From: Salvator merianae
Taxonomy: Eukaryota > Chordata > Lepidosauria > Squamata > Teiidae
DNA: 64,000 nt
Assembly (NCBI GenBank): GCA_003586115.2
Contig: QVOM02000029.1
Coordinates: 29,377,429-29,441,428 of the forward strand
Direction of reading: 5' to 3'
Positions 13,233 through 24,770 of the stretch are shown here, one piece after another. The position numbers and the translations under genes are program-made. How positions within the stretch are numbered: the stretch's first letter is position 1; every line of letters begins with the position of its first letter. The notes below the pieces were generated by a model. It was given only the letters and a program-made list of their open reading frames with translations, had not been told where the DNA came from and ran no database searches.

Positions 13233-13312
13233 GACCTTTTCAGCACCGGGCCGTACTCTGAATTATATCTCAGAATAGGGACCTGCCATCTGCATACTGG
13301 TGCAAACTATAG
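13233..13312. mobile_element. Left half of a 180-bp fold-back DNA element
   Basis: The sequence matches the left arm of the family seen intact at 19,125 and 24,591: GACCTTTTCAGCACCGGGCC, then AATTATATCTCAGAATAGGG, then CCTGCCATCTGCATACTGG. The right arm is missing, so the copy is truncated or has lost half of the hairpin. Confidence 0.68.
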
Positions 13313-14660
13313 CTTTCCTCTTCTCTCTGTTGTTAGTGTTTAGTAGGTATTTCCCACCAGTGGTAGCTGGTGACTATTGTGGCTGGTGAAGCAGAGGGCA
13401 ACATAGAAAGCTTTTGAGGTCTCAAATATCATACTGTTAAATATTAATGAGACAGAACAGAACAATGCCTTTAACTCATTAATGCTAAGTTCACTAAGAC
13501 TACTTGTCCTGAGGATTTTGGACAGTACAAGATAACCCAGCTCAGCCATCTTGGTTAAGATGCTGGTTGGCAGCAAGCTGGGATTCCAATCAGCAGCATT
13601 CCAATCTGTCTTGCTGGCCTATTACCAAATACAGGCCCCCATCTCTTGCATCAATTTGGAGGAGTTTTCTAGTCATTATAATGATATTATTACAAACAAC
13701 ACAACCACGGCTGATGCTGCATTGAAGAACGTGGTGGGCAGAACTAGGCTATGACTCTTCCACATATCTAACCCAGGTTTTGGCAATTATGCTAGGTCTG
13801 CTCTTTAAAGAAACAGAATTTTCTTATGAGATGCCTGGAATTTAACAGCAGAGTCAGCAGGCATAAGCAGCCAGGAAATATGGCACCAGGAACTTGCTGG
13901 GAGAAGAAAGAGACAAGGAGATGATGATACATAGCAACCTGAATCTGGTACCATGGTGTCTAATCCTTTAATTCCTTGTCACACCTAAGTCATGATCATC
14001 AGTGGGTGGGGGGGGCAGAGTGTTAGCAGGTAGTTAAACCACATACTACTGTTTTCTGCATCATCTTACTTTTTTGTACAATTCCTTTGCTGCATAAAAG
14101 CCAGGAAACTGAAAGAACTACATGCAAAAATAGAAAAGATCTTTCTTGTACTGTATTAGAAGATACAAGACTGACTGCTATGTGTACGTCAGAGGAGAAA
14201 CGTGGGACATGTTTCCACTTCTGTGTGGAGGTGGTTCAATAGCAGTTAGGCAAGGGAGGTACTGTGGAAAAAGCGCCCGCCTCATCTCCATTTTCCATGG
14301 TGCCTCCATGCAGGGTTTGAGAAAGCAAAAAGGGTCAGCACAATCACCGCAAGGTGCCCACTGGTGCCAAAGATGGAAATGGGGCAGAAGTTGACGCCTT
14401 CTTCAATCAACAAGGGCACCCCAGAGGACTAATTAAACAGGCTACTTATCATTTCTAAGCTTGTCCATGAAGGATATATCACTTGCAGGAGGAACGATCA
14501 TGTCCTATTAGTTTCCATGTCAAAATATATTTTTAAAAGGAACATATATTATTTCTGACATAAGTACAGTATTTGAGTCATATTTTAACTGATCTTTAAA
14601 CTTGAGGGCAGTTCTTAAATAAAAACTAGAATAAAAGCATCATCTCAAACCATCGTGCAG
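13313..14660. other. Mostly unannotated DNA
   Basis: A G8 tract lies near 14,008. Around 14,201-14,385 a GGGACATGTTTCCACTT end faces a loosely complementary AAGATGGAAATGGGGC, which may be another decayed DNA element, but support is weak. Confidence 0.3.
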
Positions 14661-16690
14661 GATATATTTATTTGTTTGTTTATTATTTCAATTTCTACCC
14701 CGCCCTATACCGAGGGGTCCCAGCGTGGTTTATAAAAACCATACAAAAAGCTATTACAATAAAAACACCATAAAAACATTGTAAAACATCATAATACATA
14801 CAAAAAAACTTACAAAACATATAAAAACTATTACAGTAAAAATACCGTAAAAACATCATAAAAAGATCATAAAAAATATTTCATGGTCCCCACCACAAAA
14901 CCACCCTAACCCAACAAAACAGCAGTCCAGCAGCAATGAGGGGGTGTCTCAGAGGGTCAAGGACCATATGCCTGGGCAAAGAGAAAGGTCTTTACCAGGT
15001 GCTGAAACCCAAACAGGGATGGCGCCTGGCAACCCTCAGTCGGGAGGCTGTTCCACAACCTGGGGGCAGCCACAGAGAAAGCCCTCCCTCTCACCCCCAC
15101 CCCCTGCACTAATGCAGAGGAAGCAACCACCAGGAGAGACTCCCCCTGTGACCTCAGCGTGCAGGCAGGCACATATGGGTGGAGGCGCTCCTTCAGCTAG
15201 GTAGGCCCCAAACCATTTAGGGCTTTATAGACCAAAGTCAATACCTTGAATTGAGCCCAGAAACGTATCGGAAGCCAGTGAAGACCTTTCAGAACTGGTG
15301 AGATATCCGCACGGCTTGGTTGACCCAACAGCAGACGAGCTGCTGCATTCTGCGCTAGCTCCAGTTTCCGGACCGTCTTCAAAGGTAGCCCCATGTAGAG
15401 CACATTACAGCAGTCCACCACAGTCCACCACCTAGCCACCGCCACCACATGTAATTCAAGGGACAGTGATGAATCCAGCAGGGCCCTCAGGTCTTGCACC
15501 TAGTCCCTGAGGGGAAGAGCATTCCCATCCAGCACCGGGTGTCCCAAGATAACCGGAACATGGAGCTCTGAACCCACAGAACTTCTCTTTTGTCTGGATT
15601 CAGTTGGAGTTTACTGGTCCTCATCCAGCCTGACACTGCCCCCAGACTGGAGTCCAGCACAGAGAGTGCCACACCTGACTCTGCTGAAATCAAGAGGTAG
15701 ATCTGGGTGTCAGCTGCATATTGATGGCACCCAACCCCAGACTCCCTAATGACCTTCCCAAGTGGCTGCATGTAGATGTTAAACACTAGTGGGGACAACA
15801 CTGAGCCCTGGGGACCCCCACAAGGGAGTTCCCATGTCTGTGAGCGCTGGCCACATACCACCATTCTCTGACACCACCCCTGGAGAAAGGACTCAAGCCA
15901 CCACAGGACAGTGTCCTGAAGGTCCAGCCCCTGAAGTCGATCCAGGAGGATACCATGGTCGATGATATCAAATGCAGCCGATAGATCCAGGAGAACTAAC
16001 AAGGAGGCATGCCCCCTGTCCCTTCCTGAACTAGGTCATCCATCAGGGCGACCAAGGCAGTCTCTGTGCTGTAGCCCCACCTGAAACCAGATTGAAATGG
16101 GTCTAGATAATCAGTATCTTCCAGGAATGTCTGCAGTTGCATCACCACCACCGTCTCCAAGATCTTGCCCAGAGTTGCCCGGCACCGTGGGGTCGAGGGA
16201 AAGCTTCTTAAAGAGAGGACGGACCACTGCCTCTTTAAGGGACGATGGTACTATGCCCTCCCCCAGCGAAGCGTTGACAACACTCAAGACCCACTCAGCC
16301 ATGCCTCCCCGGCTAGATTTAATTAGTCAAGACGGGAAAGGGTCTAGGAAGCAGGTGGTAGGCCACATTCCTGCAAGCAGCCTGTCCACATCCTCAGACT
16401 GCAACAACTCAAACTGATCCATCAAAAACTTGACAATCCGGAGCCCTGGACACCTCCACAGAATACTGTTCAAGTGTGATATCCAATCCCGAGCGAATCT
16501 GAACAACTTTGTCCCTAAGGTGCCTCATAAAAATGTCAAAGCAGATATCCGGGGTCAGTTCAGCCCTCGCCCCCCTATCGGAGGACACTAGGCTATTCAC
16601 TACCCAAAAAAACTCCGCAGAACGGCTACTTGCGGATGCGACAGAGGCGGAGAAGTATGATAAAACCATGTTGCGCAATTAATTGCTACC
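14660..16690 (-). mobile_element. L2 LINE, 5'-truncated, antisense
   Basis: This is the longest element in the window. On the minus strand it runs from a partial ORF2 (5' at about 16,690) through the reverse transcriptase and C-terminal region to an L2-type 3' end at about 14,660. There TATAGGGCGGGG is followed by an A-rich AAATAAACAAACAAATAAAT tail. The endonuclease half of ORF2 is absent. The untranslated part (14,700-14,940 on plus) is made of short repeats of ATAAAAACAT-like words. It cannot be autonomous. Confidence 0.93.
14957..16678 (-). pseudogene. Decayed L2 ORF2 (reverse transcriptase and C-terminal region)
   Basis: Pieces of one ancestral protein lie in order on the minus strand. 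At 16,678-16,409 is the pre-RT segment (FFWVVNSLV). At 16,302-16,111 is the RT start (SLKEAVVRPLFKK, DPTVPGN), followed by a loss of the YRPVSNL-like stretch and a frame change. At 16,002-15,487 is the RT core: LDLSAAFD at residues 5-12 of that ORF, GPQGSVLSP at 63-71 and the active-site box at 95-98. The box reads YAAD where active enzymes have YADD, so one metal-binding aspartate is gone. At 15,499-15,197 is YMGLPLKTVRKL, and at 15,172-14,957 RGRAFSVAAPRLWNSLP, the typical L2 C-terminus. Frame changes and the lost aspartate show it is inactive. Confidence 0.92.
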
Positions 16691-19124
16691 TATGAAAACA
16701 CAGTACTCCAGAGAGGAAATTCTGGTCTACCAGTGTGTCAGGGGCTCTGTGGAGGGAAAGTCTAGTTTACCAGTGTAAAAGTAACTTCTTAGAAGTCAAA
16801 TCAAATTTCTGAAATCCTACCAACAGTGTAAAATCCTGCGTATTATGCAAAACTGTGTTATACAAGAGATTTCCATAGTACATATGAGAAACGTTATGGT
16901 TTTGCTCCATTCTCTCTGTATACACCAAAAGTGCATTTTACCAGGGACAAGTGTAGTAAATGTGTAAAGCATCTCTAACTCTTTCTATATACTGTTTTAC
17001 ATTGTGTCCCACAGTCTAACCATCCTTATGACAAAGTTGAGCTTAATTTTTTGCTTCTCATGTCCACCACTGGAACACAGAAGTTTTGTACTGTAGCTGC
17101 AAAAACATATGTGAAAACCATTTTTAACCTCCTACTTTAAAACATCTGGTTGGAAACAGATATTCCTAATCAGTGCTAACAGAAGGAGGCAGGTTTGCAC
17201 CTGGAAGACAGTTTTGCGAGTTTCAGAACCATCTTCAAGTACAGAAGCTTACACATTTTTGGGATAGAAAAATCATGTATTTGCTACAACCACTGTGTGA
17301 TTCTATGAATTCAAATTCAACAAATCGCTAAAGTCTGTTCCATTTCCTCTCCTACAGGGAAAAACTGGCCCTTTAAAAAAATTATTACTTATTTTGCTGG
17401 CTGAGATTAAGCAAAAACTAAAGGCTGCTTGCATGCTGCCAAACAACTTTAGAATAAGGCATTCCCATACAAGAGCAGAGTAGCATCTATTCAAGGCCTA
17501 GAAATGCCTTTTCTTTGCACGTGAGCTTGTGGAAGTTGTATGTTCTAAAAACAGACTATTTGTCATTGTGCCATCATTCCTTTCCCCACTCACAAATCTA
17601 TTCAAGTTTAGTACACATAATTATTTTTGCCATAGTCCAAGAAATAAATATACTGTTGAGCTTAACTCCTAGTGACTATATTAAAACACTCAGGGGCACC
17701 TGGAACTAGCAAGTGCAAACAGAAGTTCCTTCCTGGATCAGTTCATGGATTTCATTCGAAATCTATGCAAATATTCCTTTGATCCCATTGATCAGATCAA
17801 AGAAATCCCACAAACTGGTACATAGCAAGGGAAGGGTTTCCCATCTGCACTGACTAGCACCAGCCGCCCATGGTCAGATCTGTGCAGTTTTCTTTGCAAT
17901 TACATAAGCTTCCCATTGCTTTCTTGCAGTGAGATGCCTGGGACTAATCACACCACAGCACTTGTGGTCAGCAAATGGATTAAAGACTTTCCAAAGCCAG
18001 TTAGTAATATTTCCTAAAAATGTATGCAATTAAATTTACAAAGGTAAATGTGGAATACATTTGCAAGGATGCTTTGAGGCTTCATCACTAGCCATAAACT
18101 TTGGGGTAACGGCAAGCACATAAATACTCTGAGCAAAACATAGAAAAGTGAGGAACAGAACATCTTCAAAAAGGATAGAAATCCAGTTGAAGAGGTGAAT
18201 ATACACAATATGGTAAAAAGTGGAAAATACTTTCTTAAAGAATCAAACTGAAATAAGAAACAAAAATCACCACTCTGCGAATATGGGCAGTTAAATGAAT
18301 TCATAAAGCACTTTGTTCAAAATCAGAGGAACAACCTTAGAAAACATGCACAAGCATTGTTGGCATAGTCAAACCTAGATTCTTTTGTCGCACATCCCTC
18401 TGGAAGCATTAAGAGGCTTTATGCAGATTCCTCCAATGTACCAATTCTGGTTTGTCTAATGAACTCTATTAGACCTATAATCAGTGCCCTGCAGAGCACT
18501 ATGAAGGTAAACTGCTGCAGAGAGCTTTAGCAGCACTCTGCAGTTGTATATTGGAATGTGCTGTCCAGACAGACTTGCTCCAGTGGTCTCTTCACTAGTG
18601 AGCACAAGAAAATGGCCAATATCATGGCCACTTCCTGTGCTCATCAAAAAGACCCCAGGCAGAAAAAATCCCTGGTTCGGTTTTGCCTTTGCTTGAAGCA
18701 GCAGCAGATGTGTGAACAATGAAGATCACACAGAACCTGCCTGAATAAATGGCAGCTGTAAGATTTAGTACAATGATCCAAATATGAGAATGAGGGTGGT
18801 GTCCTCACACACCCAACACACACCTACCAAACACACACAACTGAACCTTAGTATTGAAAGACAATTTTTTCTCTGCTCAGGATGAAAAAAAGGAAGTTCA
18901 CTTAACTCCCTGTTAACACCATACTAATCCAAAGTTGTCCTAGCCAATGATCCTGCACTAAGTAAGACACGCTTTGCTATGTAATGATGCAACCCTGTAT
19001 ACATCTAGCTGGAGTGAAGCTCTTCGAACTCATTTGTAAAAAAGACATGCCTTGCATTGAAAAAAATGTGACTTGTATACAACCTGAAGTTCTTAGCATA
19101 CTTGTTTCAACTCATTCACATATT
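16691..19124. other. AT-rich DNA, possible conserved block
   Basis: No repeat ends or exons were recognised. About 17,710-18,000 is notable for balanced composition and non-repetitive wording compared with its flanks, as is often seen in conserved non-coding elements. This is an impression, not a demonstration. Confidence 0.35.
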
Positions 19125-19304
19125 GGCCCTTTCTGCACTTGGCCTTGTTCCAGATTATATCTTGGAATAGGGATCCACCATCTGCATGCTACTATTAACT
19201 ATGGCAGGCCTCACCTGGGGCCTGCTATAATCTGCACTAGCACGTGGATAGCAGGTCCCTATTCTAGGATATAATCCAGAATAAAGCCAAGTGCAGAAAG
19301 GGCC
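19125..19304. mobile_element. 180-bp fold-back DNA element, TSD ATT
   Basis: This is an intact copy. The left end GGCCCTTTCTGCACTTGGCC is exactly complementary to the right end. The two halves are near-complementary over their whole length (about 85-bp arms meeting near 19,214), so the element can fold into one long hairpin. ATT occurs on both sides. It contains no reading frame of interest. Sister copies lie at 24,591, 28,652 and, more decayed, 30,440. Confidence 0.88.
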
Positions 19305-22015
19305 ATTATTATGGCAATAGTACTGTAAACCCCACTGATTACAAATGAATTAAGTGCATCTTTATTAAGGAATACAGACCCAAAATCTTTTACAATACTC
19401 TTCATCATGGCAAGGATGAAAGTATTTCAACCTATTTTTCTCTGTAGCCATCAAGATAATCTATATATGTCTTTCACATCTAATCAATATTTGTATGCAA
19501 GGATAATTTAAAATGGCAGTATCCTTCAACCTTATTTAAAGAAAATAAAAATATACTATACCTTCTGATGATATATGGTTACCAGACAATTCTTAATAGA
19601 ATAGAATCTTAGGTGTGTTAATAAATCAGACTCAGCCCCACTTATTTAAGAAAGAAAAGCACCTTGTTTTTCTTTATGATGTTTATAGCTTGCATTCATA
19701 AAATTCTAGATGGTATACAGGTGATGTTTCTCCAGTCATTGACTAATCTCAGGGTTGCTTGATCTCAGCAAGGTCAATGTCTTCATATATCTTCAAGTAA
19801 TGTATGGGGTGTTTCTACAGTGGCACTTCTGAATTACCTAAAGCATTAATGCGGAACGTGCTTTTCTTACTGCCTTTTTGTCCTCGTCTTGGTATGTTCC
19901 TGGTATTACCAACACTAAAAGAAGTATCAATTCTAAGCAAAGAAAGATGCTCCACTGACATTAAGCATCGCTGTTGTTTTTACAATCAAACTTTTAAAGT
20001 TAGTAAGGTGAGACAATTGTTTGATGTTACAAATCCAATAATCAGCAAGGATTGTGCCAACTTGTCCAGAAACCACCAGATGACCATCCACTGATCTAGG
20101 TGTTTGTTCAAGGGCTATCTTAAATGGCATCCGGCTTCTGAGTACACTGCTACGTTAATCTGTGACAACAGGATATTCACATGTCAACAAGACAAATGCC
20201 TAATGGCAAATCCTACTACCAAGGAATAAAGTGCACCATTCAAACTGCCAATAAAAAAGAAATTTAGAAAAGATTGAAAGTTTGATTCTGGCATCTTCAT
20301 TTCCATTGAGATTGAAGTCCAACCAAACAATAACTTCTAGGATTTCTTACCACATCTTTCCAAGATCAAAATATATCTCCAGGTCATTTGTTTGCATTGG
20401 GCAAATTATACTTTATTTTTAACAATAACATCCTACACTTATATTCACATAGTTCTGAGGCCACATTAATCCTTTAAAAGGGAGAAAACGATGAGAAAAA
20501 CCATTTTCCTCTATTCAGCTTTCCATTTTACTTAGAAATTTTTTCTCTTTGCAATTCAGTGCAATTTAAGTATGCTTGTATAAACATGGATTATACTACA
20601 TCAGAAACTAAGTTAGCTATCTCAAGAGAATTTGTATCTCTGCTGTGTGTAAGTAAGCAGATTAATTCCTAGATCAGGCATTACCTAATGCATTTTTCAA
20701 TTCAATTTTTTTTGTTCTTTTCTTTTCTGCACACCAGATCAGGGAAGTGGGATTATTTCATTAGTATAGCCAACATTTGGCAAGTTTTTCTGCAGTTATT
20801 CTCACCTTCTCTATTTAAAAAAAGCTCAGCTTTTATCTCAAAACATTTAATATCACTAGGGGATACTGTGAAATAAAACGAGAGATGTAAGCTCTCAACA
20901 CCTTCAAGACAAATAAAACCAGAGAAGGAGAGGCACAGATTCTTCTTACCCCAACTCATTAGTAATTTTATTTTTATATATACTTTTGAAACACTGATGT
21001 ACAGAGGTATATCCAAGCCCGGGGTAAAGCTTGGTTAGTGCAGGAAATTTAGCAAAAAATTATTTATTCATTTATGCCACTTTTTATGGGAATGTTTTGG
21101 AAGGGCTATATCAATCATTTTGTTATTTTTGCATTCCTGGTAGCATAGTTTCAGCAAATGCTTGTTAACGTGTCACAAGCTCATAGGGTTTATAGTACAT
21201 ATCAGAACAATAGTCCATCAAGTATGGCATCGTTTCTCTGGGGAAAGCTGTTCTTGATGATTCAGTAATATGACGTGGGGGTTCCATAATGCACCAGGTC
21301 AAAAAAAACAAACATTATAAACAATAAGACACAACTGGTATGTGAAATTCACAATATATTCTTCATGCCAGTTGAATCTGATTTAATTAGATATTATTTA
21401 TTTATGATTATTTGGGCTATGAGGTAATTTTTAATTGATCAGACATCTGTTTTTGATAAAATTTTAATGGATTTGCCATTTCCAAAACTACAGTGTAAGA
21501 GCCTTTCTGAAGAGACTGAAAATCTTTACTTTTCTTCAGTAGTGCATGCATTTACAATTATTGGTTGAATATTCTCAGAAGGTACAATTCAACATAATAG
21601 TATAATGAAAAAGAGAACCTTGGAATCTGTTGAAGTTTTGCATCTTGGTCTCAGGTTATTAGATTCATGGTTTGAACTTTACTTCTCCCCTATTGGAAAA
21701 CCTTTTTGAAATCCTTAATTTGTCTGAAAAAGGCTTACCAAGGCCCTAAAAATGATCTAGGCATGTAATTCAGCACTAAATTCACATTTATTCACCCTGC
21801 ATGTATCAATCTGTTAAGCGACACTCCATTCATTTTAGTAGAACAGCCTACTACCTGAATCTTTATTTTTACTTTTGTTTTGCATTGGAATTTGTATGCA
21901 TTGCTCTCCTACTGTGAAATCAGATCTTCCAAATTTTAGTTAGTACAAGTAAACCCCACTATGTGGGTAATGATAATTACTTTCAATGGGAGTAAACCTT
22001 CCTGCAATGCTCTTG
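19305..22015. other. AT-rich DNA without recognised features
   Basis: This is a 2.7-kb stretch of high AT content. Two overlapping ORFs of 96 and 87 codons (19,804-20,094 plus, 20,753-21,016 minus) show no family resemblance. No transposon termini were found. Confidence 0.4.
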
Positions 22016-22545
22016 GGCCCTTTCTACACTATGTGGGTTGTTCCAGCCCATGTAGAGTGGGCCAGTAGGCACGGGACATACTGGAATGGGCTACCAATAG
22101 CCCACTCCATGAACTGTCCTTATTTTGATAGCACATCAAGGCCCAGTCCTTAAAGCCAGCACAAAACATTCATTCCCAATGTTCGCAGTTTTCAGTAGGG
22201 CTCACGTTGGCAGTGTGCCAACTTCAGGCACCACTTCCAGCAGTGCTTCCTGAAGCATCACCAAAATGGGTTCCCCATAGTAATCAGGCCTATGGGGGCA
22301 TGCTGTCTGCACACACCTTATAGTATGGAATATAAACTCTGGTCTGGTTGAATACCTTTTTAAAGAAGTGCACAGCAGAACTGGGATACAGTGTCATTCT
22401 GGTGCCATATCTTGGTCCATAACTTTGTTCAATGTGGATGAAGCATACCAGGAGAGGGCTAGGCCTGGTTCATTCCACTAGCACGCAGAAGATAGACCCC
22501 CAGACCTGTTCTTGTTCTGCTCCACAAGTAAGTACAGAAAGGACT
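22016..22545. mobile_element. Non-autonomous DNA element, ~530 bp, TSD TTG
   Basis: The left end is GGCCCTTTCTACACTATG. The right end, reverse-complemented, is AGTCCTTTCTGTACTTACTT. TTG precedes and follows. The inside contains CACCAAAATGGGTTCCCC and CAATGTGGATGAAGCATACC blocks shared with 4,075 and 9,086, so it belongs to the long group. No transposase remnant is visible. Confidence 0.75.
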
Positions 22546-22714
22546 TTGGTCTTGATATGTCTGTATTGATTTTATAGGCGTAAAACATTGAATATCCTAC
22601 TCTATTACCTTGCTCTACCCAGGATATCTAATATGCCTGATTTCAGCATAGATACACAGTTTAACTTATCTGAACCACTTTCTCCTAGTCTGTGACCTTC
22701 CTATGAACTGCACA

Positions 22715-22935
22715 GAGTTTTAGCCTATTTATTTGCATTTTTATCCTATAGCCAAAGGTCTCAGGGTGGGTTACAACAATAAAAAACAGAATGTAAAATA
22801 CACATACTAAAACAGTAACAGTGCCTGAAAGTGGGGAAGGGAGGCTGTTTCCTTAGCCAAAGGCAAGGGTAGATAGGTGTGTCTTCACTGGTCTCCTAAA
22901 GCTGTGAAGTGAAGATGCCTGACACACCTCAGGAT
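22715..22935 (-). mobile_element. L2 LINE 3' fragment (antisense)
   Basis: On plus it starts TATTTATTTGCATTTTTATC, continues GGTCTCAGGGTGGGTTACAA, and then follows the antisense L2 C-terminal wording (TCTTCACTGGTCTCCTAAAG, GAAGATGCCTGACACACC). It matches the 3' end of the larger L2 at 14,660. It stops abruptly where the GC-rich element begins. Confidence 0.75.
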
Positions 22936-23392
22936 CCCTACAAAACGGGGCGCCGTCCGGCGTTTCGGTGCCCAATCGCAGGCGCGAAGGGCAGTCGCTG
23001 CGGCAGCGGCCTACAAAGCGTCAGGCCGCTGCCATGGCGACCAGGAGGCCGGCGCGGTGTGCACGGCGATGACGCAATCGCATGTGCACACTGGGCCTCT
23101 CCCTCCTCCGTAGCGGGATCGGGCCTTCCCGATCAGGGCCCGCGGCAAGGAGTAGGCCCCATTGCAACCGCGTGTCCGTGCGTGGAGCTGCTGCAGTCAC
23201 CATGGCAGCGGCCGGACGCTGTCATGGCGAGCATTAGGGATGGATAATGGCGTTCGCACTGGCGAACGCCATTATCCAGCCTCAGGTGAGTTTTCAGGCC
23301 CGATCGTGCAGACGGTGTCTGCACGATGGGGTCTGTTCCACGCTAGAATGGGCTAATTAGCCCATTCTAGCGTGGAAAGTGTGAACAGGCCC
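22936..23392. mobile_element. CpG-dense palindromic DNA element
   Basis: This is a sharply bounded GC- and CpG-rich segment in AT-rich DNA. Its right end AAGTGTGAACAGGCCC is the complement of the left end of the element at 35,893 (GGGCCTGTTCACACTT), which identifies it as a related DNA transposon. The expected left terminus is missing, so it is probably truncated where it meets the L2 fragment. Three perfect palindromes lie in tandem near the right end: 23,242-23,277 (16-bp stem), 23,303-23,327 (11-bp stem) and 23,336-23,377 (42 bp, no loop). ORFs of up to 112 codons here reflect the rarity of AT-rich stop codons, not coding. A CpG-island promoter is the main alternative, but the transposon terminus argues against it. 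Confidence 0.65.
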
Positions 23393-24590
23393 AGAGTCAT
23401 GCTCTGAGCTTCTGAGTATAGTAGTGCAAGGCCTATTTCACCCTTATGGGTCATCCACTCTGCCTTCAATCCAAAGCCATTAAAATCATACTAAGCGATG
23501 ATCATTGGTTTATTTCATTTTTTTTCATTCAAGTTACTACACATTTTTACTGCAATAAGAAAACATGCTTAGTCTATTCACACCACTCATTTTAACATGA
23601 GGACCTATCCCTAACACGAACCACTGGCCTACTGAGATGCACATAGTGAAAAAGAACCTAAAATTTTGGAAGAAAACTCAAAAGTTTCTCAAATTAATTG
23701 CAGAACATTTTGCCATATGATCCTTCAGGAAAAATGAAGTCTCCACCTATTTTTTTAAAACCTTTTTTTTTTCCCTGACTGACTATTTTATTTTAGAATA
23801 TTCAGGCAAAAACTGTTTTTTTTTTCCCACTGCTTGAACGAAACTCCAAAGTGGAGAAGATTTAAATACAGTTGTCCCCTATATAAGATTTTTTTCTAGA
23901 GTAAAAATGGTTTTGTTTTTACATTGTTAATAAAAACGCAACTTTTTATTTGTTTAATGCAATTCTTAAAACTTTCAAAAATATGATTTGGCCTCCAATT
24001 AGCCATTGTCACACTGCTAAAGTCAACACCACTGACTTTTTGATAGTTTGGGTCTCCCATCTCTTGCAGTACGGACTTAGTTTGGTGGGTTAGGTCTCAT
24101 CTCCATGATCAGTCCTCCAACAACAGCTGACAGCTAGACAAGGTTTGGGGTTGGATTCCTATGCCCTCATTTTGTATGCACAATGCTGTTGAAGTGTGTT
24201 GCCAACAGCACTCATTTAGCAGCTCGGCATTCTCCCTGTGATTAAGGAAGGAAAACATTGCTTTCCCGAATCCACTTACTGACCATCCTTGTCTACAAGA
24301 AGTCCAGGGTGTCAGTGCAAGTCAATGGAGTCAATTCTTTGAATGTGGTAGGCCACTGTGCAAGAAAGCTGGGGGAACAGAGCTCTCCTTCCAGTCTGAA
24401 GTGAAGATGGCATGTGTGGACAGAACCCTCTCCTTGAGAAGAGAGTGACTGGCTTGTTGTTTTAAACTGTTTAATTCTCTTGCATAATGTGGAGCTGGGG
24501 ATGGAGCTGTTGGGGCTGCATTGTAGCTACACAAGGTATGTACTATACAAGGTATGACTATATCTATCAGCATTGTTTTTCTGAGACTAT
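23393..24590. other. AT-rich DNA without recognised features
   Basis: T-tracts lie near 23,761 and 23,815. The remainder shows neither exons nor repeat ends that I can recognise. Confidence 0.35.
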
Positions 24591-24770
24591 GGCCCTTTCT
24601 GCACTTGACCTTATTCCAGATTATATCTTGGAATAGGGATCTGCCATCTGCATGCTACTATGAACTATGGCAGGCCCCACCTGGTGCCTGTTATAATCAG
24701 CACTAGTGTGTGGATAGCAGGTCCCTATTCTGAGATATAGTCCAGAATAAAGCCAAGTGCAGAAAGGGCC
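24591..24770. mobile_element. 180-bp fold-back DNA element, TSD TAT
   Basis: This copy has the same length and structure as 19,125-19,304. The outer bases GGCCCTTTCTGCACTT and their complement are intact, and TAT flanks both ends. The two copies differ by scattered substitutions only, so they are members of one homogeneous family. Confidence 0.88.

Noticed and set aside
14740..14880. Independent minisatellite of ATAAAAACAT words
   Set aside because: It lies in the 3' untranslated part of the antisense L2 and is explained by that element.
22909..23356. ORFs of 60-112 codons on both strands in the GC-rich segment
   Set aside because: They follow from few stop codons in CpG-rich DNA, overlap in several frames and run into perfect palindromes and a transposon terminus; no family resemblance.
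22936..23392. CpG-island promoter
   Set aside because: It ends exactly with a DNA-transposon terminus shared with 35,893, and no gene lies next to it; kept only as an alternative.
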